Assembly: GCF_028713515.1 (NCBI RefSeq)
Contig: NZ_JAQTOD010000001.1
Span: 434,001-498,000, forward strand
Direction: 5' to 3'
Length of the DNA stretch: 64,000 bases
Origin: Sulfurimonas sp.
GTDB taxonomy: Bacteria; Campylobacterota; Campylobacteria; Campylobacterales; Sulfurimonadaceae
The notes under the pieces were generated by a model. That model ran no database searches. It was not told the origin of the DNA and saw only the letters and a list, made by a program, of their open reading frames with translations. Made by a program: the position numbers and the translations under genes. This document shows positions 22,748 through 31,140 of this stretch, one piece after another (position 1 is the first letter of the stretch; each line of letters starts with the position of its first letter).

Positions 22748-24841
22748 TTAAGATAAACTATTTTCATTCAAAATCTCTTCATCACATTTTGGACAGTACT
22801 CATGCTCGCCTGCGATATATCCATGTTTAGGACAAACTGAGAAGAGCGGAGTTACTGTGATGTATGGAAGTCTAAAATTTGTTATTACATTTTTCACTAG
22901 TTTTCTACAAGCTTCAGTTGAACTTATTTTTTCTTGCATATATAAGTGAAGAACGGTTCCTCCAGTATATTTGCACTGCAAGTCATCCTGAAGAGTAAGT
23001 GCTTCAAATGGGTCATTTGTCAAGTCAACTGGAATTTGTGATGAGTTTGTATAGTATATATTATCACCAAATCCAGCCTGTATGATAGAGTCTCCATATC
23101 TTTTCTTATCTTCTTTGGCAAATCTGTATGTTGTTCCCTCAGCAGGCGTTGCCTCTAGGTTATATAAGTTTCCAGACTCTTCTTGATACTCAACCATTTT
23201 ATCTCTCATATGGTTTAATATCTCTATTGCAAATTCAATTCCTTGCTCAGAGCTTATATCAAATCCATTGCTTGTAAAGTTTTTTATCATCTCATTTATG
23301 CCGTTAACACCAATGGTTGAGAAGTGGTTTTTAAATCCTGGTAGATATCTTTTTGTGTATGGATAAAGACCTCTGTCGTACATCTCTTGTATAAATACAC
23401 GCTTTTTCTCTAGTGTTACTTTTGCGTGATTCATAAGTTGATCAAGGCGAGCATAAAGAGCATCTTTGTCGCCTTTATATAAAAATCCAAGTCTCGCCAT
23501 ATTGATAGTTACAACGCCTATACTTCCAGTCATCTCTGCACTACCAAAGAGACCACCACCTCTTTTTAGTAGCTCTCTAAGATCAAGTTGCAAACGACAA
23601 CACATACTTCTTACATGTCCAGGTTTATATGCTTCTTCGTTTGGAACCAGTTTGCCATCGATATCTCTTTTAAATTGAGATCCTATAAAATTTTGAAAAT
23701 ATGATGAACCAACTTTTGCTGTATTTTCAAATAACACATCAGTATTTTCTCCATACCAATCAAAATCTTCAGTTATGTTTACGGTTGGAATAGGGAAGGT
23801 AAAAGGTTGCCCAGTTAAATCGCCCTCTGTCATTATCTCATAGTATGCTCTATTTATTTGGTTCATTTCAGGTTGAAAGTTTTTATATGTCATATCTATA
23901 AGATTTTTACAACCTCTTGCAAGTGCTTCATTCTCAAGCTCGGCATCTTTTAGATTTTTAAAGATGTGATTTTGTTTTGATGTTGGAATTTGTGCTTTTA
24001 AGTCCTCTGGTACTGTCCAATCTATCGTGATATTTGTGAACGGAGATTGTCCCCATCTGGCGGGTACATTGAGATTGTAAATAAAACTTCTAATAGCTTT
24101 TTTTATATCACTATAAGAGAGTTTATCTTTAAAAACATAAGGTGCTAAGTATGTATCAAATGAACTAAAAGCTTGTGCTCCAGCCCATTCGCTTTGAAGA
24201 ATTCCAAGAAAGTTTGCCATTTGACCAAGAGCTTCGCGAAAATGCCTAGGTGCATCACTCTCAACTCTGCCCCTAACGCCATTAAAACCCTCATCCAGTA
24301 GCGCTCTAAGTGACCATCCGGCACAATACCCAGTCAAACAATCTAAATCATGGATATGATAGTCACCATTACGGTGAGCATAACCTTCTTCTTTGGAGTA
24401 GATTTTATCGAGCCAGTAATTCGCTATAACTTTACCTGCTGTATTATTTACAAGTCCTGCATTTGAGTAACCTGTGTTTGAGTTGGCTTTTATGCGCCAG
24501 TCAGTTCCGCCAATATACTCTTCAATTGTTTGCGTGGAGTTAATGTATGTCGTATCTTCGTCAAGTAGGCTATCTCTTTGAAGTTTATGTAGGTGTCGAT
24601 AGAGTAAAAATGACTTCATTACATCAAAATATCTAGCTTTGAAGAGTTCAGTTTCTATCAAATCCTGTATATCTTCGACCGCAACAACTCTTTTGCTTTT
24701 GAGTTTTTCTAAAACATTGAAAAATATTGAACTGTCGTAGGTCACATTTTGAGAAGCAAAAGCTTTTTTGATAGCATCTTCAATTTTAAATGATAAGAAC
24801 TCTTTGTGCGTACCATCTCTTTTTAAAATACTCTCAATCAT
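22748..24841 (-). CDS. nrdD: Anaerobic ribonucleoside-triphosphate reductase large chain NrdD
   Basis: 697 aa from the ATG at 24841 (MIESILKRDG), chosen over an upstream ATG at 24898 because GGAG lies 7 bases before it and family members start there. It has an N-terminal ATP-cone domain (1-90), the NrdD catalytic barrel and a C-terminal zinc site (CPKHG...CPKC, about 668-686). It reduces NTPs to dNTPs without oxygen. It ends in TAA right after the zinc site and lacks the RVxGY glycyl-radical loop; that loop is on the 50-aa gene 18 bases downstream. Confidence 0.93.
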   Translation of the reverse strand: MIESILKRDGTHKEFLSFKIEDAIKKAFASQNVTYDSSIFFNVLEKLKSKRVVAVEDIQDLIETELFKARYFDVMKSFLLYRHLHKLQRDSLLDEDTTYINSTQTIEEYIGGTDWRIKANSNTGYSNAGLVNNTAGKVIANYWLDKIYSKEEGYAHRNGDYHIHDLDCLTGYCAGWSLRALLDEGFNGVRGRVESDAPRHFREALGQMANFLGILQSEWAGAQAFSSFDTYLAPYVFKDKLSYSDIKKAIRSFIYNLNVPARWGQSPFTNITIDWTVPEDLKAQIPTSKQNHIFKNLKDAELENEALARGCKNLIDMTYKNFQPEMNQINRAYYEIMTEGDLTGQPFTFPIPTVNITEDFDWYGENTDVLFENTAKVGSSYFQNFIGSQFKRDIDGKLVPNEEAYKPGHVRSMCCRLQLDLRELLKRGGGLFGSAEMTGSIGVVTINMARLGFLYKGDKDALYARLDQLMNHAKVTLEKKRVFIQEMYDRGLYPYTKRYLPGFKNHFSTIGVNGINEMIKNFTSNGFDISSEQGIEFAIEILNHMRDKMVEYQEESGNLYNLEATPAEGTTYRFAKEDKKRYGDSIIQAGFGDNIYYTNSSQIPVDLTNDPFEALTLQDDLQCKYTGGTVLHLYMQEKISSTEACRKLVKNVITNFRLPYITVTPLFSVCPKHGYIAGEHEYCPKCDEEILNENSLS

Positions 24842-24895
24842 AGCTTGCTCCAAAAAAATAAATTTTAGTAGTTTATATAATGAGTGGTTAAACTT

Positions 24896-24950
24896 CAATG
24901 ATGAAATGTGTCACGCTTTTGTCACTACTTGTTTTTATGTATCATCATTG
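24896..24950. promoter_or_regulatory. Inverted repeat upstream of nrdD
   Basis: CAATGATGA (24896-24904) and TCATCATTG (24942-24950), 37 bases apart, with two direct TGTCAC copies between them. It sits in the divergent promoter region of nrdD and the unknown gene at 24999. It could bind a regulator of anaerobic genes as a looped site; it does not match the usual FNR/CRP or NrdR boxes that I know. Confidence 0.35.
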
Positions 24951-24998
24951 TAAAAATAACAATATAATGTTATAAAAAAATGGTTGGTATAATTTTAG

Positions 24999-25421
24999 AT
25001 GGATAAAAAAATAGAAAAAATTTTAGAAATTTGGCATGAGCATTTTAGTGATGAGAGTCATCAGTATAGTGAGTTTGAAAAGTCTGATATAGAGTATTTT
25101 GTTGGATGTATGCTTTATAATCATTTTGCATTCTCAAGAGCGATAGACAGCATGAAAACTATTGATTTATCGTATGATTTTTTAAGAGAGTGTACTCATG
25201 AATATGAGATTATAGAGGACATCATTAGTGGTATCTACTTTGATGATGATATGAAAAAGTTAGAGTTTTTACAAGACTATATAAGTTACGCAAAATCAAA
25301 ATACGATTTTACTGAGCAATACTTACTTAATAGATTGGAACATCAAACTAATATTTTAAAAAATATATATCAAGAAAATATTGATGTAAAAAAAGTTGAT
25401 TTTACCTCTCTTAAAAAATAG
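24999..25421 (+). CDS. Conserved-looking hypothetical protein
   Basis: 140 aa, acidic and almost entirely helical, rich in Tyr, Phe, Asp and Glu (HEYEIIEDIISGIYFDDD). No signal peptide, membrane helix or cofactor motif. It has the look of small Campylobacterota proteins of unknown role. Its end overlaps the probable region of the ThiE-like gene start, so the two are likely co-transcribed. It is divergent from nrdD. Confidence 0.7.
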   Translation: MDKKIEKILEIWHEHFSDESHQYSEFEKSDIEYFVGCMLYNHFAFSRAIDSMKTIDLSYDFLRECTHEYEIIEDIISGIYFDDDMKKLEFLQDYISYAKSKYDFTEQYLLNRLEHQTNILKNIYQENIDVKKVDFTSLKK

Positions 25422-25440
25422 TAATCACCAAGATAGTTTT

Positions 25441-25992
25441 GTGCAAAAGTACCTCATAACATCACAAGAGTTATATACAAATGACACTGCTATATTTAGT
25501 ACAACTCTACAAGTAAAACTTACAAAATATTTGCCAGAATATGTACTTTTTAGAGATAAAGAAAATCCAAACTATGATTTGTTAGCTATTGAGTTTATAA
25601 GAATTTGCAATCAATTTAATTCAGTTAAAAGTTTTATTCATCAAGATATAGATTTAGCAAAAAAATTAAATGCGACTGGAGTTCATTTAAATTCAAAGCA
25701 GTTTGGTGAGATAAGCTATGCCAAGAGCTTAGGGCTTGAAGTTATAATCAGCACACATTCTCATAATGAAGTTCTAGAAGCCCAACAGCTCGGTGCTGAT
25801 GCAGTTACATATAGTCCAATATTTGTTTCACCAAATAAAGGCGAGCCAAAAGGGCTAGATGATTTAATAGGGCTTCTAAGTAAGTGCAATATTAAAATTT
25901 TCGCTCTTGGTGGAGTAGTAAATAAATCGCAGGTTGATATTTTGCAAGAAACAAATGCTTATGGATTTGCTTCTATTAGATACTTTTTGTAA
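25441..25992 (+). CDS. ThiE/TenI-like thiamine phosphate synthase family protein
   Basis: 183 aa if started at GTG 25441 (giving MQKYLITSQELY, the usual family start); an in-frame ATG at 25396 inside the previous gene is the alternative. It is a TIM-barrel with ATGVHLNSKQ, IISTHSHNE, GADAVTYSPIF.SPNKG and the phosphate loop FALGGV. ThiE joins the pyrimidine and thiazole parts of thiamine; TenI is a related thiazole tautomerase. Lacking other thi genes nearby and lacking some ThiE substrate residues I would expect, TenI is equally possible. Confidence 0.8.
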   Translation: MQKYLITSQELYTNDTAIFSTTLQVKLTKYLPEYVLFRDKENPNYDLLAIEFIRICNQFNSVKSFIHQDIDLAKKLNATGVHLNSKQFGEISYAKSLGLEVIISTHSHNEVLEAQQLGADAVTYSPIFVSPNKGEPKGLDDLIGLLSKCNIKIFALGGVVNKSQVDILQETNAYGFASIRYFL

Positions 25993-26181
25993 CATAACAT
26001 AAAATAAAATAATTAAATAATTTGCTAACTTAGTATGCTTTTAATGCCTAATATAGCCTATTTTAATGAAAATAAATATTTATTTTATGATTATGTGTAT
26101 TATAAAAAGTTATTTTATAATGATAATAATTTATTTATTTTAGTTATAGTTATTTTTTAAAATAAAAAAAAGGATTAAAAT

Positions 26182-27012
26182 ATGAAGGTACCAAATATTC
26201 TAGTAAAATCTCTACTATCTGTTGTCGTTTGTTCTGCTTTGTTGTCTGGTGAGATTATAAGTAAATCTATAAACACCAAAAAAACTGACTCTGTTACGAG
26301 TTCAACCAAAAAAGTGGATAAAAAGCATGCAACTCATTGGGGTTATACGGGTCATGCGGGACCAGAAAATTGGGGCTTACTCTCAGATGAGCACAAGTTA
26401 TGTAAAGATGGTAAAAGTCAATCTCCTATTAACATTACAAAAAGTGTTACAGTTCAGGCTCATAGCTTGGAAGAGATTGGATTTGATTATAAAACTAGTA
26501 TATCATCCGTAATTAACAACGGACACACTATTCAGGTTAATTTTGATGAAGGAAGTAGTATTACTGTGGATGAAATTAAGTTTCCATTGATTCAATTTCA
26601 CTTTCATACACCAAGTGAAAATCAGATTAATGGTGAACATTTTCCGCTTGAGGGGCATTTTGTTCACGCCACAAAAGATGGTTCTTTGGCAGTAGTTGCA
26701 CTAATGTTTGAAGATGGTCTTGAAAATCCATTTTTGAAAAAAGTATGGGCAAAGATGCCTAAAAAAGGTGGAGAAAAAGAGTCTTTAGATATTCCAGCTA
26801 GCGAAGTAAACGCACTTTTACCAAAAGATAAGGGATACTATAGATTTGATGGTTCATTAACAACTCCACCTTGTAGTGAGGGCGTAAGATGGATGGTTCT
26901 TAAAAACTATACTACCATATCAAAAGAGCAGACAAAAGAGTTTTTAGATCTGTTTGAGCACAACAATAATAGACCTATTCAGCCAATCAATGCTAGAAAA
27001 GTAGTTTATTAA
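26182..27012 (+). CDS. Periplasmic alpha-carbonic anhydrase
   Basis: 276 aa. The signal peptide covers about 1-23 (LLSVVVCSALLSGE). The alpha-class core follows: HWGYTG, SQSPINI, the zinc ligands in FHFHTPSE and GHFVHA, and the substrate pocket SLTTPPCSEGVRW near 235. It interconverts CO2 and bicarbonate in the periplasm, fitting a CO2-fixing or pH-regulating lifestyle. A lysine-rich linker (about 30-50) lies between signal and domain. AAAAGGA ribosome binding site upstream. The 190 bases before it are extremely AT-rich and should contain its promoter. Confidence 0.95.
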   Translation: MKVPNILVKSLLSVVVCSALLSGEIISKSINTKKTDSVTSSTKKVDKKHATHWGYTGHAGPENWGLLSDEHKLCKDGKSQSPINITKSVTVQAHSLEEIGFDYKTSISSVINNGHTIQVNFDEGSSITVDEIKFPLIQFHFHTPSENQINGEHFPLEGHFVHATKDGSLAVVALMFEDGLENPFLKKVWAKMPKKGGEKESLDIPASEVNALLPKDKGYYRFDGSLTTPPCSEGVRWMVLKNYTTISKEQTKEFLDLFEHNNNRPIQPINARKVVY

Positions 27013-27073
27013 ATTATAACTTCCTTTAAAGGAAAATTATTTAAAAGAGATTGCTGATTATTAAGCAAGCAAA

Positions 27074-27097
27074 ACTCTGAAGTAAATACTTCAGAGT
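27074..27097. terminator. Bidirectional terminator between carbonic anhydrase and yggS
   Basis: ACTCTGAAGT, loop AAAT, ACTTCAGAGT: a perfect 10-bp stem between two convergent genes. The T tracts on both sides are poor. Confidence 0.65.
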
Positions 27098-27126
27098 GAA
27101 TATGTAAGATAATAATTTTAAAGAAG

Positions 27127-27801
27127 TTACTTAGGAAATAAAATTGAGCCAAGTCTAATCATGTTGGACCCACACTCAATTGCTAGTTCAAAATCCCCAC
27201 TCATTCCCATAGAACAGATTGACGCATCTCCTAGTTCTTTATAAATAGCGTGAGTTAACTCAAAACTCTTTTTTATTACAGCTTTATCCTCGCTATGAGC
27301 TCCAATGCTCATAACACCTCTTAGAGATATGTTTGGACACTCTTTTTGAATCTTTCTGTATATATCTATTGCAACTTCTGGCATAACTCCATGCTTACTC
27401 TCCTCTTTTGCGGAGTTTATTTGAAGGAGTGTATCCAGAGTCATATCTCTCTCGTGAAGCTTTTTTTGCAGTTCATTTGCCAGCTCTATGGAGTCAAGTG
27501 ATTGAAATAAATCTGGGTTTATATCTAGAAGATTGTTAATCTTATTTTTTTGTAGATTGCCAACAAAGTGCCATTCAAGTGGTAAATCTTCAAGCTCATT
27601 ACTCTTTGATTTTAGATCTTGAACTTTGTTTTCACCAAATGCTCTTTGACCAACTTTGTATAGCGCCTCTATCTCTTCGGTTGTAGAGTATTTACTAATC
27701 GCTACAATTTTAACTATGTGATGCCCACTTACTCTAACTCTTGCAAATTCAACTCTTCTAATAATATTGTCAATATATAGCTTGTACTCTTCAATGTTCA
27801 T
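27127..27801 (-). CDS. yggS: YggS/PLPBP-family pyridoxal phosphate homeostasis protein
   Basis: 224 aa, full length. Family motifs: IVAISKYSTTEEI with the PLP lysine, FGENKVQDL, WHFVGNLQKNK, SMGMSGDFELAIECGSNMIRLGS at the C-terminus binding the cofactor phosphate. It is a single-domain alanine-racemase-like barrel without known enzyme activity that buffers PLP. Downstream of rseP by 3 bases, so co-transcribed with pgsA-rseP. Confidence 0.94.
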   Translation of the reverse strand: MNIEEYKLYIDNIIRRVEFARVRVSGHHIVKIVAISKYSTTEEIEALYKVGQRAFGENKVQDLKSKSNELEDLPLEWHFVGNLQKNKINNLLDINPDLFQSLDSIELANELQKKLHERDMTLDTLLQINSAKEESKHGVMPEVAIDIYRKIQKECPNISLRGVMSIGAHSEDKAVIKKSFELTHAIYKELGDASICSMGMSGDFELAIECGSNMIRLGSILFPK

Positions 27802-27804
27802 CTT

Positions 27805-28857
27805 TTATCCTATTAGTCTATTAATATCGTTGTATAACCCAAGTCCCATAAGCATAAAAAGAACAGCCCAACCCGCTATTGTTAGCTTTATAACTATTGC
27901 TTCGCTCGCTTCTCGTCTGAAGATTAGTTCGTATAGGTTGAACATTATGTGTCCGCCATCAAGTGCTGGAATTGGTAAGAGATTTAAAACTCCTAGATTT
28001 ACAGATATAAGAGCTGCAAAAAACAAAACACTCATCCATCCAGCATCGGTTGCATCAGATGTTAATTTAACAATAGAGATAACACCTCCTAACTCTTTTG
28101 CTGGAACCTCGCCGACTATGAGTTTTTTAAGCCCTGTAAAAATTAGAGTAGAGGCGAAAACTGTTTGATCTTTCGCGTAAGAAAAAAGTTCATTTGGAGA
28201 GAGTTGAAGTTTGTGAGTAATTCCCGCACTTCCAATTCCTATCATCTTTTTTTGGATTTTTTCATTGAACATATTTGTGGTAATTGTTGTTTTTGGTATC
28301 AATACTATCTGTTGTATTAGCCCATTTCTTAAAACCTCTAGCTTGAGTGAATCCGATGAGTATTCGATGTTCTTTGCCATCTCTTCCCAAGTCTCAATTT
28401 TTACCCCATTTATAGATAAAATCGTATCATTGCTCTCTAGTCCAGCAACAAAAGCAGGAGAGTCTTTAAGCACTTTTCCGATAACTGGAGAGAGGATGTT
28501 TGGTCCTCCGATGGCAATTATGAAGTAGAGAACAAACGCTAAAACAAAGTTAGCAAGTGGACCAGCCAAAAGAATAAAAATCTTTTGTTGTGGAGTTTTT
28601 ACATTGTAGCTATCGCTGTCATAACTTTTTTTTGTTGGGTCGCTATCGTCTTGACCTTTCATCCTCACATACCCGCCAAGTGGGATAAGTGCTAACCTCC
28701 ATTCGCTTCCCCATCTGTTAAATGAAGTGATTTTTTTACCAAATCCTATACTAAAAACCTCTATGCGAATGCCTACGGCACGAGCTGCAAAGTAGTGACC
28801 TAATTCATGAAAAAATATTAGCGCAGATAAAACTGCTAAAGATACTAAAAAACTCAT
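27805..28857 (-). CDS. rseP: Site-2 intramembrane zinc protease RseP
   Basis: 350 aa. The zinc motif HELGHYFAAR is in the first helix (His17-His21 region), a PDZ domain covers about 115-195 (DTILSINGVKIETWEEM), and the third metal ligand is in NLLPIPALDGGH near 290. There are four membrane helices. RseP cuts membrane-bound regulators or signal peptide remnants. One PDZ domain instead of the two in E. coli is normal for this phylum. Start overlaps the pgsA stop by 4 bases. Confidence 0.94.
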   Translation of the reverse strand: MSFLVSLAVLSALIFFHELGHYFAARAVGIRIEVFSIGFGKKITSFNRWGSEWRLALIPLGGYVRMKGQDDSDPTKKSYDSDSYNVKTPQQKIFILLAGPLANFVLAFVLYFIIAIGGPNILSPVIGKVLKDSPAFVAGLESNDTILSINGVKIETWEEMAKNIEYSSDSLKLEVLRNGLIQQIVLIPKTTITTNMFNEKIQKKMIGIGSAGITHKLQLSPNELFSYAKDQTVFASTLIFTGLKKLIVGEVPAKELGGVISIVKLTSDATDAGWMSVLFFAALISVNLGVLNLLPIPALDGGHIMFNLYELIFRREASEAIVIKLTIAGWAVLFMLMGLGLYNDINRLIG

Positions 28858-29495
28858 TTGTTGCTCCTCGTTAAAATGGCTTTTTTAAATCCCCAAAGAT
28901 ACTCAAAACCAGAGTAGAGCGTAAGTGCGACTGCAAGCCATAAAAGTTCAGTTCCAAATGACCAGTGCATAAGTAAGAAGCCAATCGCAATCATCTGCAG
29001 AACGGTTTTTACTTTTCCAGACCAAGAGGCTTTGATGTCTAGACCCTCACTAAGTGCAACTGTACGGATGCCTGTGATAAAGAGTTCACGAATAATTATG
29101 ATATATATAGCCCAAGCACTAGCGGAACCAACCATCATGAGTCCTAAAAAAGCAGCTATTGTAAGCATTTTATCAGCTAGTGGGTCGATGATTGCTCCAA
29201 GCATAGTCATTTGGTTCCACTCTCTGGCAATATAACCATCAAAAAAATCAGTCACACTAGCTAGTACAAAGATGAGCGAAGCCGTAAAGTAACTCCATGA
29301 AATGTGATAACCCGCATCCGTAAATAGAGATGGATTCAGAATTATCCAAAACATAATTGGAGCTAAAAGAATACGCAAGAATGCTAATAGATTAGGAAGA
29401 TTTAACAAAAAAAGCCTTGTTTTTTCGCGTATTTTAACTTTTAGGCTCTTAAGATAGGCTTGATGATATATTTGTTGCTTTTGTGATAAAAACAA
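28854..29495 (-). CDS. pgsA: CDP-diacylglycerol-glycerol-3-phosphate 3-phosphatidyltransferase
   Basis: Up to 213 aa. The CDP-alcohol phosphatidyltransferase motif DFFDGYIAREWNQMTMLGAI continuing into DPLADK is complete (three catalytic Asp in a D-x2-DG-x2-AR-x8-G-x3-D-x3-D pattern). It makes phosphatidylglycerol phosphate in the inner membrane. The family normally begins at the segment LLNLPNLLAFLRI, so a TTG near 29405 with AAGG upstream is a probable true start, giving a protein about 30 residues shorter than the ATG at 29495. Confidence 0.92.
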   Translation of the reverse strand: MFLSQKQQIYHQAYLKSLKVKIREKTRLFLLNLPNLLAFLRILLAPIMFWIILNPSLFTDAGYHISWSYFTASLIFVLASVTDFFDGYIAREWNQMTMLGAIIDPLADKMLTIAAFLGLMMVGSASAWAIYIIIIRELFITGIRTVALSEGLDIKASWSGKVKTVLQMIAIGFLLMHWSFGTELLWLAVALTLYSGFEYLWGFKKAILTRSNK

Positions 29496-29547
29496 TTACT
29501 GATAATTTGAAATAATTAGTTTTGATTTGAGGATATAGATATTGCAG

Positions 29548-29580
29548 ATAGAGTCAATTCTTGAAAAAAATTGACTCTAT
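29548..29580 (-). terminator. Terminator after the Spy-like gene
   Basis: ATAGAGTCAATT (29548-29559) and AATTGACTCTAT (29569-29580) form a perfect 12-bp stem with a 9-base loop, directly beyond the stop of the minus-strand gene that ends at 29584. No long T run follows, so termination may be partial or the hairpin may protect the mRNA end. Confidence 0.6.
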
Positions 29581-29583
29581 AAT

Positions 29584-30117
29584 TTAAAACATATTTACTA
29601 CACCGTAGTCTAACATCTCTTCAAACTGCGCGGGTGTCAAAACCGCTTTTACTTTTTCTATACAAACAAGATGCATTTTTGTAAGTTCCGCTCTTAGTTT
29701 TGCTATCTTATCAACAGTTGGATAAAGCTCTTTGATTTTTTTAGATTTATATTTAAGACCAATTTCTTGCATCATAGCAAGTTCTAGTTTTTTAATAATG
29801 AGAGCTTTTTCTGTTGCCTTCGATAAGAGCTCTTCTTTAATCTTTAAAATAGCATCAATCTGCTCTTTTGATAGATTTAACTTTGCGCTTGAGTTGTCAT
29901 AAAGAGTCATACCAACTAGATATGGAAGATTTTTTGGCATCAAAAAGTAATCTTTTGGGAAACTCTCCTTTGTTGTAAATGCTCCTGCAGGACCTGCCAT
30001 TTTTTCCATTTTTACAACATCTTGAATCGGTGGAGGAAGTGTTGCATCGGCCACTAGACTTGAGCTAATAACTAAAGAGCAAGATAAAATAGCTAATTTT
30101 ATTTTTATGTTTTTCAT
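29584..30117 (-). CDS. Spy/CpxP-like periplasmic protein (LTXXQ motif)
   Basis: 177 aa with a signal peptide (about 1-23, ending LVADA). The mature part is helical and contains LNLSKEQIDAILKIKEELLS near 80-99 and VLTPAQFEEML near 160-170, the two LTXXQ-like motifs of Spy/CpxP chaperones and metal-resistance sensors. It may bind unfolded proteins or sense envelope stress. No two-component genes adjoin it. Solo gene with its own hairpin terminator. Confidence 0.72.
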   Translation of the reverse strand: MKNIKIKLAILSCSLVISSSLVADATLPPPIQDVVKMEKMAGPAGAFTTKESFPKDYFLMPKNLPYLVGMTLYDNSSAKLNLSKEQIDAILKIKEELLSKATEKALIIKKLELAMMQEIGLKYKSKKIKELYPTVDKIAKLRAELTKMHLVCIEKVKAVLTPAQFEEMLDYGVVNMF

Positions 30118-30189
30118 GTTAATTTCCTTTTTTTTTGATTTGTACAGTCGAGCATTATACAGTGCTTTATGAAATAAAGCACTAATACT

Positions 30190-31098
30190 CTACTTTTTTG
30201 ATAACAGCTCTATAGCTTTTTTCACGCATGAATCAAGCGAAGGTGTGTCGGCAACAACTGGAGTTATGTATGGTGGAAAATATTTTTTGGTGGTGTGGCC
30301 AATGGATACAGCCTTGTAGCTCTCATCCCAAGTGGCATTTTTTAAAAAACACTCTATTGTGGATGGAGAAGAGAAAATTATTACAGATTTTTTTGGAAGT
30401 TTTATCCTCTTTTTAAAGTTTACACATACTGTTTGATAAACTATCACATCATCACAGATAACACCATTTTCATTTAGCGTTTCCACTAAGTTTGAGACAA
30501 CTTTGGAGCCTCTTATATAGAGCACCTTTTTATTTTTTAAAAGAGGGATTAGCTCATCTGCAAACTCATCCCCATGTTTTTCTTTGCTTACAAACTTTAT
30601 TTTACCGCCTAGATTACTTGCAACTTTTGCAGTTTGAGGAGCTATGACATAGAGTGGCTTACTCTTCCACTCTTGATTATGTGAGTTTAGTGAATATACT
30701 GCGCTCTTTGAGGTAAAAATAAGTGCGTCATATGATGAGATGTCGAAAGCTGTATTTATGCTCTCTATCTTGATAATAGGGAGATTTTTAGCCCACTTTA
30801 CTTTTTTATCATTTAGTACATATATATTTAAAGATTTGTTTTTTATGTTTTGTATAAACGAGCCTATAACTCTTTTTATTTTCAAAGATAAACTGTTTTT
30901 ACTGTTTAATACTAAGGATTTATGTTCATCTACAAAAAAATTTATATTATGTTTACTCAAAATATATGTTATTTTTATGAGTTCCTCGAATATATGCTCG
31001 TTTGAGTAGTTTCTATCTAATATAAATGAGTTAGTTGCCCCATCATATTCATAGTAGATGAGGCTTAAATGTTCAATCAATTTTTCAATCTTTTTCAT
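30190..31098 (-). CDS. hemD: Uroporphyrinogen-III synthase with N-terminal extension
   Basis: 302 aa. The HemD fold covers about 90-302: SLNIYVLNDKKVKW, SYDALIFTSKSAVYSL, VLYIRGSKVVSNLVETL, DDVIVYQTV and IIFSSPSTIECFL. It closes hydroxymethylbilane to uroporphyrinogen III for heme and siroheme. The first 88 residues are not part of usual HemD (about 210-250 aa in the phylum) and look like a small helical/beta domain of unknown type. An internal start near residue 90 lacks an ATG, so the extension seems translated. Confidence 0.82.
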   Translation of the reverse strand: MKKIEKLIEHLSLIYYEYDGATNSFILDRNYSNEHIFEELIKITYILSKHNINFFVDEHKSLVLNSKNSLSLKIKRVIGSFIQNIKNKSLNIYVLNDKKVKWAKNLPIIKIESINTAFDISSYDALIFTSKSAVYSLNSHNQEWKSKPLYVIAPQTAKVASNLGGKIKFVSKEKHGDEFADELIPLLKNKKVLYIRGSKVVSNLVETLNENGVICDDVIVYQTVCVNFKKRIKLPKKSVIIFSSPSTIECFLKNATWDESYKAVSIGHTTKKYFPPYITPVVADTPSLDSCVKKAIELLSKK

Positions 31099-31140
31099 GG
31101 GTGGATGATAACATCTTGTAGGTAAATATTTTAATTTTAC

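Noticed and set aside
22745-22760. Selenocysteine or programmed readthrough joining NrdD to the glycyl-radical peptide
   Set aside because: The stop is TAA, and the small gene has its own ATG and very strong ribosome binding site.
26001-26181. Small gene or RNA before the carbonic anhydrase
   Set aside because: Extremely AT-rich sequence with no open frame with a ribosome binding site and no stable hairpin; most likely promoter DNA.
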